Assembly (NCBI RefSeq): GCF_002019645.1
Contig: NZ_KV917374.1
Coordinates: 1,562,696 to 1,626,695, forward strand
DNA from: Litchfieldia alkalitelluris
Lineage (GTDB): Bacteria > Bacillota > Bacilli > Bacillales > Bacillaceae_L
Reading direction: 5' to 3'
Length of the DNA: 64,000 nucleotides
The notes under the pieces are model-generated. The model was not told where the DNA came from and made no database searches. It was given only the letters and a program-made list of their open reading frames with translations. Shown one piece after another: positions 19,856 through 28,621 of this stretch. Made by a program: the position numbers and the translations under genes. Positions within the stretch are counted from its first letter, which is position 1; each line of letters opens with the position of its first letter.

Positions 19856-20647
19856 CTATGAATTACTAACCTCATCAGATGATTCTTTATTTTTGCTTTT
19901 TTTTGTTAAAAATAAAGCTGTAACCCAAGCGGTAATCGGAATAACCATTGTTACACCAATGCCAGCACAAAGGAGAGTAATCATTTCTGCACTAAATATT
20001 TTTGAATTAACAATTTCCCCAACGGAGTAAGATAAATCTTTAAACCAGATAAGCAAAGCTAAATATCCGCCAAAAAATGCGAAAAACAAAGTGTTCGTAC
20101 TTGTCCCTAAAATATCTCTGCCAATACTTAATCCTGATGTGAATAACTCTTTTCTACTAATAGACGGATGATGATAATGGATTTCACGCATCGGCGATGA
20201 AATAGCTATCGCAGTATCAGTAATGGCGCCTATGGTGCTCATAATAATCACAGACACTCCAATTTTCACAAAGTCAATTCCAATAAAAAGTGAAAATATG
20301 CTAAGCTCCTCAATTTCTTCTGCACCAAAACCCTGAATCATTGCCTTTTCAGAAATAATAACAATAAAAAAGAGTAGTATGACAGTTGAAATGATCGTAG
20401 AAATGAAGGCTGTTTTCGTTTTACCGTTAATTTCGTTAATATAAAATAAATTAATACAACTAATGATGGTCGATGCAATGATCGTCAAGATAATCAGATT
20501 TACATTAGGGTCATTCATGATAAAAATAATGATAATGAGCACACCAAAATTAAAGAATAACGCTAAAAACGATCTTGCTCCTTTTTTCCCACCAATAAGG
20601 GTCATCAATAGAAACAAAATACCTGCTAGCAAAACTAATGCATTCAT
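19856..20647 (-). CDS. YibE/F family membrane protein (second of pair)
   Basis: 263 residues, about seven predicted membrane helices. The family motif region TIGAITDTAIAISSPMREI and a later GRDILGTSTNTLFFAFFGGYLALL match YibE/F-like proteins. Function is unknown in this family; a transport role is often guessed. The start overlaps the upstream stop by four bases (ATGA), so the two are translationally coupled and probably form one complex. Confidence 0.82.
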   Translation of the reverse strand: MNALVLLAGILFLLMTLIGGKKGARSFLALFFNFGVLIIIIFIMNDPNVNLIILTIIASTIISCINLFYINEINGKTKTAFISTIISTVILLFFIVIISEKAMIQGFGAEEIEELSIFSLFIGIDFVKIGVSVIIMSTIGAITDTAIAISSPMREIHYHHPSISRKELFTSGLSIGRDILGTSTNTLFFAFFGGYLALLIWFKDLSYSVGEIVNSKIFSAEMITLLCAGIGVTMVIPITAWVTALFLTKKSKNKESSDEVSNS

Positions 20648-21765
20648 GACCTAGCCCTCTTTCTATTTATGAAAAATAAAGTCGTGTATAGACCAATCGG
20701 AATGGTTAAAACGATTCCGATTCCACCAGCTAGAGCACGAGCTAATTCTAATGATAGGCTCATAGAGAGAGTAAATCCTAGAGGAGAACCATTTTTTAAA
20801 TATAAAAGAATCATCGGTATGGAGCCACTTATGTAAACAAAAAATAAAATATTGGTCATCGTTCCCATAATATCTTTTCCGATTTCCATACCTGAATGTT
20901 TAAGAGCTTTGACGGCAATATTGTTATTTCTCTCATATAACCCAAAAATAGAAGAAGACATTGTAATGGCAACATCCATTACTGCTCCAAGAGATCCGAT
21001 AAATAGTCCAGCCATAAATACCATTTGATAAGGGCGAGTTAAAAACTGCATTTCCTCATACCGAAGGCCATTTTCAGAGGTTACCCAAATAACAAGATAT
21101 GCAATGAGCAATGAGCTAAACGTTCCTAATAAGGTAGCAATAATTGCTGCATAAGTTTTTTCATTAAAGCCGTTAACTAGTAACAAAGAAATGACAGTAA
21201 ATAAGACAACACTAAAGCCACAGATCCATACAAGACTTATTTCTGAATGAGTTAGGTAAACATCCAGTGCAAAAGATAACAACACAGCATTAATAGCCAA
21301 GCTGATAATCGAAAATAAACCTTGTTTTCTTCCGACGATGATTAAAAGCAAGATAAAAACCCATGCGACAATCAAAACGTATTTATCACGTTTAACATCA
21401 ACAATCGTACCTGTTATATTATTTTCATCAATTGAAACAAACACTTCTTGCCCTACTTGATATTCTTGATCATAAGCTTTGGATAAGGAATACTCGTTGA
21501 TTATGGTAATATGCTTATCTTTTGCTTCACCATTTTTTAGGATCGCAATGATCTCTTGAGTGAAAAGATGATCCTCATTGCCATGAATATCAATGAGTTC
21601 AGTCGATTCTTTAAGCTCAATTTGGACAACCTCAGCTATTGGGCGTGAGTAGAAGGAATAATTATTGTTTACAAAAATAACGGTGGATAAAAAAGAGATT
21701 ACTAGCAACATATATATATACATTTGTTTTTTTGGTATTTTTATAAATTTATCTCTTAGACTCAA
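20644..21765 (-). CDS. YibE/F family membrane protein (first of pair)
   Basis: 373 residues. One N-terminal membrane anchor is followed by an extracytoplasmic domain of about 100 residues (with EVFVSIDENNITGTIVDV) and then about seven helices carrying the YibE/F signature (GAVMDVAITMSSSIFGLYE and GKDIMGTMTNILFFVYISG). Begins at TTG 21765 with a weak AGGATG site. It is paired with the shorter paralogue downstream. Function unknown. Confidence 0.82.
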   Translation of the reverse strand: MSLRDKFIKIPKKQMYIYMLLVISFLSTVIFVNNNYSFYSRPIAEVVQIELKESTELIDIHGNEDHLFTQEIIAILKNGEAKDKHITIINEYSLSKAYDQEYQVGQEVFVSIDENNITGTIVDVKRDKYVLIVAWVFILLLIIVGRKQGLFSIISLAINAVLLSFALDVYLTHSEISLVWICGFSVVLFTVISLLLVNGFNEKTYAAIIATLLGTFSSLLIAYLVIWVTSENGLRYEEMQFLTRPYQMVFMAGLFIGSLGAVMDVAITMSSSIFGLYERNNNIAVKALKHSGMEIGKDIMGTMTNILFFVYISGSIPMILLYLKNGSPLGFTLSMSLSLELARALAGGIGIVLTIPIGLYTTLFFINRKRARS

Positions 21766-21986
21766 AGTACAACATCCTAACTACTTGTAATATATGAATT
21801 GTACTATACTCCTGTAGCTTCCACCACTGGAGCATTGTTTGGATAAGAAAAGTTTTCAATATAGAGTTTTTTTACAAAAGCAATATGATTTTAATAGCTA
21901 TGTCATAAACATTTAGTGCTCATTGGTTAGTAGTGATAGAACAACTATGATACTCTATAGTTAAATACTAAAAAGGTGGTTTGTAT

Positions 21987-22832
21987 ATGGATATCTCGAT
22001 TCCAAAAGTCACATTAAATGATGGGTTAACAATCCCTGTTATCGGGCTAGGGACATATAAACTTAAGGGTGAACAAGGAGTCAATTCGATGGTAACGGCG
22101 ATTGATGAGTTGGGTTATCGACTGATTGATTCAGCTTATAATTATGAAAACGAAGGGACTGTAGGTGAAGCGGTTCGACGCAGTTCTGTTGCAAGAGAAG
22201 AGTTAAGAATAACCTCCAAGTTACCTGGACGTTATCAAACGTATGAACATGCGATGACGACGATTCAAGAATCATTATATCGGGCAAACCTGGATTATTA
22301 TGATTTATACCTAATTCATTGGCCAAATCCAAAACAAGACCTTTACGTGGAAGCGTGGCAAGCTTTAATTGATGCGAAAAAACAGGGGTTAATTCGCTCA
22401 ATTGGAGTATGTAATTTCTTACCTGAACATCTTGAGAGACTAGAAAAAGAAACAGGTGTGAAGCCAAGCCTTAATCAAATCGAATTACATCCTTTTTTTA
22501 ATCAAGCCGAACAAAGAAAATGGCATGAAGACAATGACATTATCACTCAATCTTGGAGTCCGCTAGCGCGAGCCATTGAGGTATTACATAATGAAACGAT
22601 CCAACAAATTGCAACGGAGCGCAACAAGTCTGTTTCACAAATCATATTACGCTGGCATTATCAACTCGGAGCAGTCTCGATTCCAAAGTCAGCTTCACCA
22701 AACAGGCAGTTAGAAAACATATCAATCTTTGATTTTAACTTAGATGAAAAAGAGATGAACCTCATTTCAGGATTAACACGAGTTGACGGAAGATTACAGG
22801 GGCAAGACCCAGCTGTATACGAAGAATTTTAA
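21987..22832 (+). CDS. Aldo/keto reductase
   Basis: NADPH-dependent reductase of carbonyl compounds, 281 residues, cytoplasmic. The catalytic tetrad is visible: Asp and Tyr in DSAYNYENEG, Lys in TSKLPG and His in LIHWPNP. The cofactor-binding SIPKSASPNRQLEN follows near the C-terminus. ATG 21987 is seven bases after AAGGTGG. It is a single gene ended by a palindromic repeat acting as a probable terminator. The substrate cannot be told. Confidence 0.9.
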   Translation: MDISIPKVTLNDGLTIPVIGLGTYKLKGEQGVNSMVTAIDELGYRLIDSAYNYENEGTVGEAVRRSSVAREELRITSKLPGRYQTYEHAMTTIQESLYRANLDYYDLYLIHWPNPKQDLYVEAWQALIDAKKQGLIRSIGVCNFLPEHLERLEKETGVKPSLNQIELHPFFNQAEQRKWHEDNDIITQSWSPLARAIEVLHNETIQQIATERNKSVSQIILRWHYQLGAVSIPKSASPNRQLENISIFDFNLDEKEMNLISGLTRVDGRLQGQDPAVYEEF

Positions 22833-22861
22833 GGAAGCAGGGGGACGGTTCTCCTGCTTCC
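22833..22861 (+). repeat. Palindromic repeat directly after a stop codon; probable terminator
   Basis: A single 29-bp element starts immediately after the TAA. Its ends GGAAGCAGG/CCTGCTTCC form a 9-bp stem, and CTTTATTTTCTG follows. It could serve as the terminator of the aldo/keto reductase gene. Confidence 0.8.
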
Positions 22862-22943
22862 CTTTATTTTCTGTTCTTTTTTGCATATTTTATATATATC
22901 TTAAATATTGACTAAATAAAAATAAGCAGATGGGGGAGAGTGG

Positions 22944-23339
22944 ATGAAATATCGCCTGTTTGGCGGAGTAGTGAAAATTCCAGTCGGTCCGGGCTCTAAA
23001 AGAAAGATTTTAAAAGCAGTTGTTGAGGCTCATATGAGCGCTTTTCTTGATCACGGAATCTTTCCGAGTTGGGAAAATTATGAGGTCTTTCCGAAGTTTA
23101 TTGAGAATATCGAAAAATATTCCTTAACCGAAAATGACATTGCAATACTAAAAGGTTTCTGGATTGATCGATTAATATCTGAAATGGAATACGCTAGTAA
23201 GTGGATACATTCATTTGAAAGTTATACTGATGAAAATGATGACGTTCATAAGTTAATTGAACTATGGACTCAAGACAAAGGAAAGCGGGAATTTCTTAAG
23301 AGAGCACATGATCTTTATAAGGATAAATATGAAAGCTGA
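22944..23339 (+). CDS. Hypothetical cytoplasmic protein
   Basis: 131 residues with no family I recognise. Start ATG 22944 follows GGGGGAGAG. The N-terminus has a basic GPGSKRK stretch, and the rest is predicted largely helical with many aromatic residues; no signal or membrane segment. The single gene is flanked by terminator-like structures. Confidence 0.6.
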   Translation: MKYRLFGGVVKIPVGPGSKRKILKAVVEAHMSAFLDHGIFPSWENYEVFPKFIENIEKYSLTENDIAILKGFWIDRLISEMEYASKWIHSFESYTDENDDVHKLIELWTQDKGKREFLKRAHDLYKDKYES

Positions 23340-23358
23340 GTATAGAGGAAAGAATTTA

Positions 23359-23389
23359 AGAGGTAAGGAGCCTGTGGCTTCTTACCTCT
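23359..23389 (+). terminator. Terminator-like hairpin
   Basis: A 14-bp stem (AGAGGTAAGGAGCC / GGCTTCTTACCTCT, one G-T pair) with a three-base loop shortly after the hypothetical gene; no strong T run. Confidence 0.6.
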
Positions 23390-23545
23390 ATTAATGTGCA
23401 CCATTCTTTCGTTATTTTTCATTAGAAAAAGTTGGACTTTTTCAGCAGTCTCGACTCTTCACTATATGATATTGTTTATTTCTGGAAAAAGCTGTGACAA
23501 GTTGTTATCATCATTTTAAGTGAATGAAACTAAGGGGGGGTAAAA

Positions 23546-24529
23546 ATGATTGGTTTTATTATAGGGATGATCGTGTTCATTTTTGTTGTCATGTTGGTCG
23601 CTGTGAAAAGCAATTCTACTAGGACGAGGACAGTACGGAGAGTAAGGGGGAGGGTGAAAAATGAGAATATGCCTGATCTATTAGGAATCAATAATAGTGG
23701 AGTTCCTATTGTTCAAGCGTTAAATTCATCCCTTTCACCTTCATATTTAGGTAATGTCAAAAATCGCGTATTAATGGAACACCCCAACTGGCTAGATCAC
23801 GAATACGAATGGACTTTTTTTGAATTGAAACGATATTTTGTAATGAATAGTATTCTAAAATCTGTCCCGATGTTCAGCAGTCAAGTTGATGAAATATGGC
23901 ATCAAATGCTCATGTTCACAAGGGAATATGAAAAATTCACGAAGGATTTCTACAAAGAAACCTTACACCATACTCCTACGCTTGAGAGCACACCGATCCC
24001 AGGGGAGAGAGCGTTTTTTGACTGGATTTACCTAAGTCTGTTTGAGCCAACGTCAAATAGTAGAATCCTGTGGGGTGGATTTTTACGGAATCCAATAAAG
24101 CGTGAAATCCTTAATGATTTCCGAATTCTAACAGAAAGCGAACTTCTAAATAAATATTTCCGGCAGCATGACGATTGGATGGACGTTAAACGAGGCTTGA
24201 TACAAAAAATGAAAAACGAAATTAATGGTGCCGACGCTATGAATCATAGCCATAATCATAATGAGTCCCATTCTTCTACGCAGAATACCCAACTAGTAAA
24301 CTATGCACTTGGTGCTGCAGTCTTTTATTCTCTTTATCAATCAGACCATTATGAAGATCATATGAATGAAATTGTCCCGGAAGAATATGAGGACGAAAAT
24401 GGTGGAGGAGCAGGAATTTATTGCTCTGGTTATACTTGCAGTACTTCTGATGACCATTCAGGAGGAGATTCGGGCGGAGATTCCGGGGGAGCAAGCTGCT
24501 CTAGTTTTGGTGGAGGCTGCAGCAGTTAG
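23546..24529 (+). CDS. Membrane-anchored protein with GRDP-like region and Gly/Ser/Cys tail
   Basis: 327 residues. One N-terminal membrane helix and a basic RTRTVRRVRGRVK segment come first. The middle region with VDEIWHQMLMFTREYEKF resembles glycine-rich-domain-protein-like sequences. A His-rich patch (HSHNHNESHSS) follows. The C-terminus is rich in Gly, Ser, Asp and Cys and ends SCSSFGGGCSS, like tails of some TIGR04222-type membrane proteins. ATG 23546 follows AAGGGGGGG. The function is unknown; a metal-binding or surface role is only a guess. Single gene. Confidence 0.6.
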   Translation: MIGFIIGMIVFIFVVMLVAVKSNSTRTRTVRRVRGRVKNENMPDLLGINNSGVPIVQALNSSLSPSYLGNVKNRVLMEHPNWLDHEYEWTFFELKRYFVMNSILKSVPMFSSQVDEIWHQMLMFTREYEKFTKDFYKETLHHTPTLESTPIPGERAFFDWIYLSLFEPTSNSRILWGGFLRNPIKREILNDFRILTESELLNKYFRQHDDWMDVKRGLIQKMKNEINGADAMNHSHNHNESHSSTQNTQLVNYALGAAVFYSLYQSDHYEDHMNEIVPEEYEDENGGGAGIYCSGYTCSTSDDHSGGDSGGDSGGASCSSFGGGCSS

Positions 24530-24533
24530 GTCA

Positions 24534-24648
24534 GGAAGCGCTGGGACGGTTCTCATGCTTCGTCGAGAAGGAAAAAAGAAGCGCTGGGACGGTTCTCATG
24601 CTTCGTCGAGAAGGAAAAAAGAAGCGCGAGAACCGTCCCCTTGCTTCC
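24534..24648. repeat. Three palindromic repeats after the GRDP-like gene
   Basis: Two forward elements in a 43-bp direct repeat (GAAGCGCTGGGACGGTTCTC, linked by GTCGAGAAGGAAAAAA), then one reverse element (GAGAACCGTCCCC). Confidence 0.9.
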
Positions 24649-24781
24649 GAGTTTTTAAAAAACAACTTGAAAAATCGAAATATTACGTAAATAATAAGGT
24701 ATAATTAATTTAATAGTTTTTCAACTTAATTTTATGTCAACCATGGGTTATCCATAAAAAATAAACATCACTATGAAGAAT

Positions 24782-24796
24782 ATGAAAGCGTTTCCT
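24782..24796 (+). promoter_or_regulatory. Probable cre (CcpA) site upstream of the sensor kinase gene
   Basis: ATGAAAGCGTTTCCT fits the relaxed cre consensus WTGNAANCGNWNNCW at every fixed position. It lies about 45 bases before the kinase start, which suggests catabolite repression of the two-component system. Confidence 0.55.
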
Positions 24797-24840
24797 GCTG
24801 TTTGTAGTACTTGGCCAAAATACTAAATTGGAGTTCTAAA

Positions 24841-26625
24841 ATGATGAAGAACTTGAAAATGCTGGCTTTAAATCGGTATAAAAACTTAAAAATTAAATAT
24901 AAGTTAATCGTGTTTATTTTAATCCTTTTACTTGTTTGTTTATCGTTCATTATCATAGGTTTTCAATATGCGTTTAACACTTATGATGAACAAATCTATC
25001 GAAAGTCTTCACAGGTATTGATCATGTCTTCTAATCGAATCGAGGATGAACTGAAAAATATTGAGGAAGTTACGTATAAGGTCGCTACTGATTCTGTCAT
25101 TCAAGATGCCTTAACTGACTCATATGAGAGTTTATCAAAATATGAAAAATTTCGAATTGAACAGGAAATTTGGGAAAAGTTAACTAGTTATATTGGTTCA
25201 GAGAACTATATACAATCGATTCATCTATTTAACCGAGATGGCAAAGAATTTCGGGCTGGTCGAGCTCCATCCAAAAACTTATATAATCACAAAGGTACCC
25301 TCATAAAAACAGCCGAAAATGGGAGTGGAGGAAATGTTTGGATGTCACTAGAAGGCTCCAATAACACCATTTTTTCTACAAGGGAGATTAGATCTTATAA
25401 AAGGCTTAGGTTTGAAAACCTTGGATCATTAATTGTTGAAGTGAGGTTACATGAAATCGTTGACGAACTTTCAAGCGAAAGAGAAGGTGAAGGTTTTATC
25501 GCCATGTCTAAGGGAGATGATATGTTCTTTGTTGAAGATCCCACAATCGACCTGAGTGCAATAGATTTATCAGCAGATGATCCTCAAGGATACAAAATCC
25601 AACAAATGCTTGGACGCAGCAACTTTGTTACTTATTCTAAATCACCATATATGGATTGGACGTATTGGAGTGTCATACCATTTGACACCATGTTTGCTAA
25701 GGTGACAATGATAAAATATATGGTTATTTTTCTCTTTTTGGCAATCATGATCTCTGCTATTTATTTAGTGGTTCGATTCTCTAAGAGAATTACGAATCCT
25801 ATAGAAAACTTAGTCTCAGCTATGAAGTATGTCGAAAGAGGAGACTTTAAAGTGGCTGACACATTTACACCTTCCCAATATCATGATGAGGTTGGTATCC
25901 TTCATCAGAATTTCATTCAAATGATTGAGAGAATTAATGATCTGATTAAAGAAAATTATGAAAAGCAATTATTATTAAAGGATACCGAATTTAAAGCCTT
26001 ACAATCACAGATTAATCCACATTTTCTTTATAATGCATTGGAATCAATTAATTGGTTAGCAAAAATAAATCAACAGCAGCAAATATCCCAAATGGTAGAG
26101 TCGCTAGGTTTTTTATTAAGAAACGCTATAAGTATTCAAGACGATGTCATTACAGTACGTGAAGAAGTTAAAATGGTTGAGCATTATGTAACGATTCAAA
26201 GATATCGATTTGAAGAGCGATTAGAATTTTCATTATCTGTCGATGAAGAAGTAAAGGATTGTGTTTTACCTAAACTGGTTATTCAGCCACTAGTGGAGAA
26301 TGCGATTATATATGGATTAGAGAGGATGATAGAGCCTTGTAACATCCATGTATCTGTCTTGAAAGAAGGAGATTATCTACAATTAGCTGTAGAGGATAAT
26401 GGACCGGGAATGGACAAAGAGCAGCTTGACAAGGTTAGAAAAGGTGAAATGAAAACAAGAGGCACTGGAATAGGCTTGCGTAACATTGATTCAAGAATTA
26501 AATTTGTATTTGGATCAGAGTACGGACTTCAGATTGATAGTGAATTGAACAAAGGGACAAAGGTCAGTATTACTATTCCATACCAGAAGAGGTGGGATTA
26601 TGTACAGAGTACTATTGGTAGATGA
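24841..26625 (+). CDS. yesM: Sensor histidine kinase, YesM-like
   Basis: Membrane sensor of about 594 residues. The first helix is at about residues 17-40, then a 230-residue extracytoplasmic sensing domain, a second helix, a HAMP linker, a His_kinase domain with the phosphorylated His in QSQINPHFLYNALES, and an ATPase domain with VENAIIYGLE and GTGIGLRNI. This is the LytS/YesM class that pairs with AraC-type response regulators. ATG 24841 follows GGAG at eight bases; the TTG at 24811 has no ribosome site. The response regulator overlaps its 3' end. The neighbouring importer and GH genes suggest that it senses pectin oligosaccharides. Confidence 0.88.
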   Translation: MMKNLKMLALNRYKNLKIKYKLIVFILILLLVCLSFIIIGFQYAFNTYDEQIYRKSSQVLIMSSNRIEDELKNIEEVTYKVATDSVIQDALTDSYESLSKYEKFRIEQEIWEKLTSYIGSENYIQSIHLFNRDGKEFRAGRAPSKNLYNHKGTLIKTAENGSGGNVWMSLEGSNNTIFSTREIRSYKRLRFENLGSLIVEVRLHEIVDELSSEREGEGFIAMSKGDDMFFVEDPTIDLSAIDLSADDPQGYKIQQMLGRSNFVTYSKSPYMDWTYWSVIPFDTMFAKVTMIKYMVIFLFLAIMISAIYLVVRFSKRITNPIENLVSAMKYVERGDFKVADTFTPSQYHDEVGILHQNFIQMIERINDLIKENYEKQLLLKDTEFKALQSQINPHFLYNALESINWLAKINQQQQISQMVESLGFLLRNAISIQDDVITVREEVKMVEHYVTIQRYRFEERLEFSLSVDEEVKDCVLPKLVIQPLVENAIIYGLERMIEPCNIHVSVLKEGDYLQLAVEDNGPGMDKEQLDKVRKGEMKTRGTGIGLRNIDSRIKFVFGSEYGLQIDSELNKGTKVSITIPYQKRWDYVQSTIGR

Positions 26626-28141
26626 CGAACGAATAATTTTAGAAGGCATTTCACGAATCATCAATTGGAATGAATTAGGGACCAATTTGATAGGTACAGC
26701 CAGAAATGGGCTTGAAGCTTATGATTTTATCACTCGAGAAGAGCCTGATATTGTTATCTGTGATATCCAAATGCCGGGGATGAACGGTCTGGAATTAGTC
26801 GAACTCGTCTCAAAAGAAAAACCTTTTATAAAGTTTATTATTTTATCAGGATTCAACGATTTTAATTACGCGAAGCAAGCCATGGAATATGGTGTGAAGC
26901 ATTATTTATTAAAGCCATGCAATGAAAAAAATATTGCTGATGCATTATTAAAATTGATTGCTGATTTAAACAGAGATGCCAAAAGAGAACAGTTTCTTAT
27001 GGAAACAAAAAGCCGTCTTGATCAAGTTCAACCTTTAGTGAAAAAGCAATTATTAAAGGAATTTATTTCGAGTAAGCCTGAGAGTAATAGAGGTGGGATT
27101 CAGTTTTATGAAAAACTGCTAAGAATGAATTTTCAAGAGGAATTTATTCGTCTTGTCATCTTTAGAATTGAAGGAGAATTTCATTATGAACACATGTTTG
27201 TTATTGAAAACCTCGGCGAAGATCTATTTTCACAATCAATCTTATCTACAAGTATAGGGGATAATGTTTTATTTCTTATAAATGAACAAGGTTTTAATCA
27301 ACTTCAAATGAAAATTGAACAACTACGTGATCATTTCAACGATATTTATGGAATGGATATGACCGTAGCCCTAAGTGAAGTGGACTGTATTACACAGGTG
27401 AGAAGACTTTATTTAGAAGCATTAGAATGTCTGAATCATCGTTTTTATTTAGGTGAAGGAAGTATCATCTCAAAAAGCGATATTCACCAAGACCAAAGAA
27501 CAAATGATTACGAATATGACGGCCAGAGCCTTTGTTTGTTTATTAAGTCCGGAAACCTAGAAAAGGTAGAAAGTGAAATTACTAGCTTTTTTCATGACTT
27601 AACAAAAAGTCGGTTTCCAATCAATTTAGTTCGTTCATATGTAATGCAGGTATTTTTAGTGATCATTCAACAATCTGATTCTAGTAAAATCCAACACTAT
27701 ATGGAGAAAATGTCAAAATTAATTGATATGGATACGATTCAACAAATGGAAGAGTTTTTTCTTTTTACAGCAAAAGAAATCACACAGGTTCACTATGACA
27801 GACATAAATCCAATCATTCTGACATCATTCAAAAAATAATGGGCCTTGTGGAGGAAAACCTTGCTAATACCGAACTATCACTGAAATGGGTGGCCCATAA
27901 GGTGTACATGAACGCCGATTATTTAGGGAAACTATTTAAACAAGAAACGGGTCAAAAATTTTCAAGCTATGTGACTCAAATGAGAGTAAACAAGGCCATC
28001 GAACAAATTCACTTGATGGAAGAAGTAAAAGTATTTGAGATTGCTGAAATGATCGGATATGGAGACAATCCACAATATTTCAGCCAAGTATTTAAAAAAC
28101 TAACAGGGTATTCTCCGTCAGAATATAAAAAGGCAAATTAA
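26600..28141 (+). CDS. yesN: Response regulator with AraC-type output, YesN-like
   Basis: 513 residues. The receiver domain has the phospho-acceptor Asp near residue 55 (DIVICDIQMPGMNG) and a conserved KPC lysine near 105. A middle region of about 250 residues follows, then a C-terminal AraC HTH (YLGKLFKQETGQKFSSYV and NPQYFSQVFKKLTGYSPSEY). It overlaps the kinase gene by 26 bases and is followed by a terminator. It probably activates the binding-protein/permease operon directly downstream. Confidence 0.88.
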   Translation: MYRVLLVDDERIILEGISRIINWNELGTNLIGTARNGLEAYDFITREEPDIVICDIQMPGMNGLELVELVSKEKPFIKFIILSGFNDFNYAKQAMEYGVKHYLLKPCNEKNIADALLKLIADLNRDAKREQFLMETKSRLDQVQPLVKKQLLKEFISSKPESNRGGIQFYEKLLRMNFQEEFIRLVIFRIEGEFHYEHMFVIENLGEDLFSQSILSTSIGDNVLFLINEQGFNQLQMKIEQLRDHFNDIYGMDMTVALSEVDCITQVRRLYLEALECLNHRFYLGEGSIISKSDIHQDQRTNDYEYDGQSLCLFIKSGNLEKVESEITSFFHDLTKSRFPINLVRSYVMQVFLVIIQQSDSSKIQHYMEKMSKLIDMDTIQQMEEFFLFTAKEITQVHYDRHKSNHSDIIQKIMGLVEENLANTELSLKWVAHKVYMNADYLGKLFKQETGQKFSSYVTQMRVNKAIEQIHLMEEVKVFEIAEMIGYGDNPQYFSQVFKKLTGYSPSEYKKAN

Positions 28142-28151
28142 AGATACTAGG

Positions 28152-28187
28152 ACTCATTATCGATATGGAGATAATGGGTTTTTATTT
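28152..28187 (+). terminator. Terminator after the response regulator gene
   Basis: An ACTCATTATC / GATAATGGGT stem (two G-T pairs) followed by TTTTATTTTT. Confidence 0.75.
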
Positions 28188-28278
28188 TTCTACAAGTGTT
28201 ACTCGTGAGTATGAGAATAGTGCAAGTTAATACTTAGTGTAAACCATAAAGAGGTAATAACTATTGCTCGCTGATTAC

Positions 28279-28412
28279 TTGGAATGAGTGGAGAGCCATG
28301 CCACTCCTGCGGGATACACGGGGCAAAGTGAGACCCCGCACAGGAGCCTGCGACGAGGAGGCTCACCGCACCGCCCGCGGAAAGGGCATGGATCGCAGTG
28401 AATGGAAAGTTC
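28279..28412 (+). repeat. GC-rich ~135-bp dispersed repeat, copy A
   Basis: It starts GGAATGAGTGGAGAGCCA and ends near GGATCGCAGTGAATGGAA. It contains an internal stem (CTCCTGCGGG with CCCGCACAGGAG) and a GCGACGAGGAGG block. Much richer in GC than its surroundings. Related copies are at 35526-35668, 35754-35882 and 53960-54097, with a fragment at 41396-41442. It may be a structured RNA or a small non-autonomous mobile element. Confidence 0.8.
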
Positions 28413-28581
28413 ACCACCCATGGTGTTAATACTCATATTTGCTAATTCTTCCTTTCTTAAAAAAGTAAATTAATTAATAGTTTAACTATAAAAAAACGAA
28501 TCCTCAGAATTCACTGATTTTTAAACAGTGTTATCTGTTTTTTCCATGTTAAAAGATTCATAGAGCCTATAAAATAAGTAT

Positions 28582-28595
28582 TGTAAACGCTAACA
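28582..28595 (+). promoter_or_regulatory. cre (CcpA) site before the importer operon
   Basis: TGTAAACGCTAACA matches TGWAANCGNTNWCA at every position and lies 27 bases before the ATG. A TATAAAAT box just upstream could be the -10 element. Indicates glucose repression of the sugar importer. Confidence 0.8.
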
Positions 28596-28621
28596 AAAAA
28601 TGGAACAAGGGGGAAAAAAGA

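Noticed and set aside
22081-22467. 128-codon reverse frame opposite the aldo/keto reductase gene
   Set aside because: Antisense shadow; the plus-strand gene has all catalytic motifs.
24366-24704. Open frame overlapping the end of the GRDP-like gene
   Set aside because: Out-of-frame shadow of the Gly/Ser tail followed by repeats.
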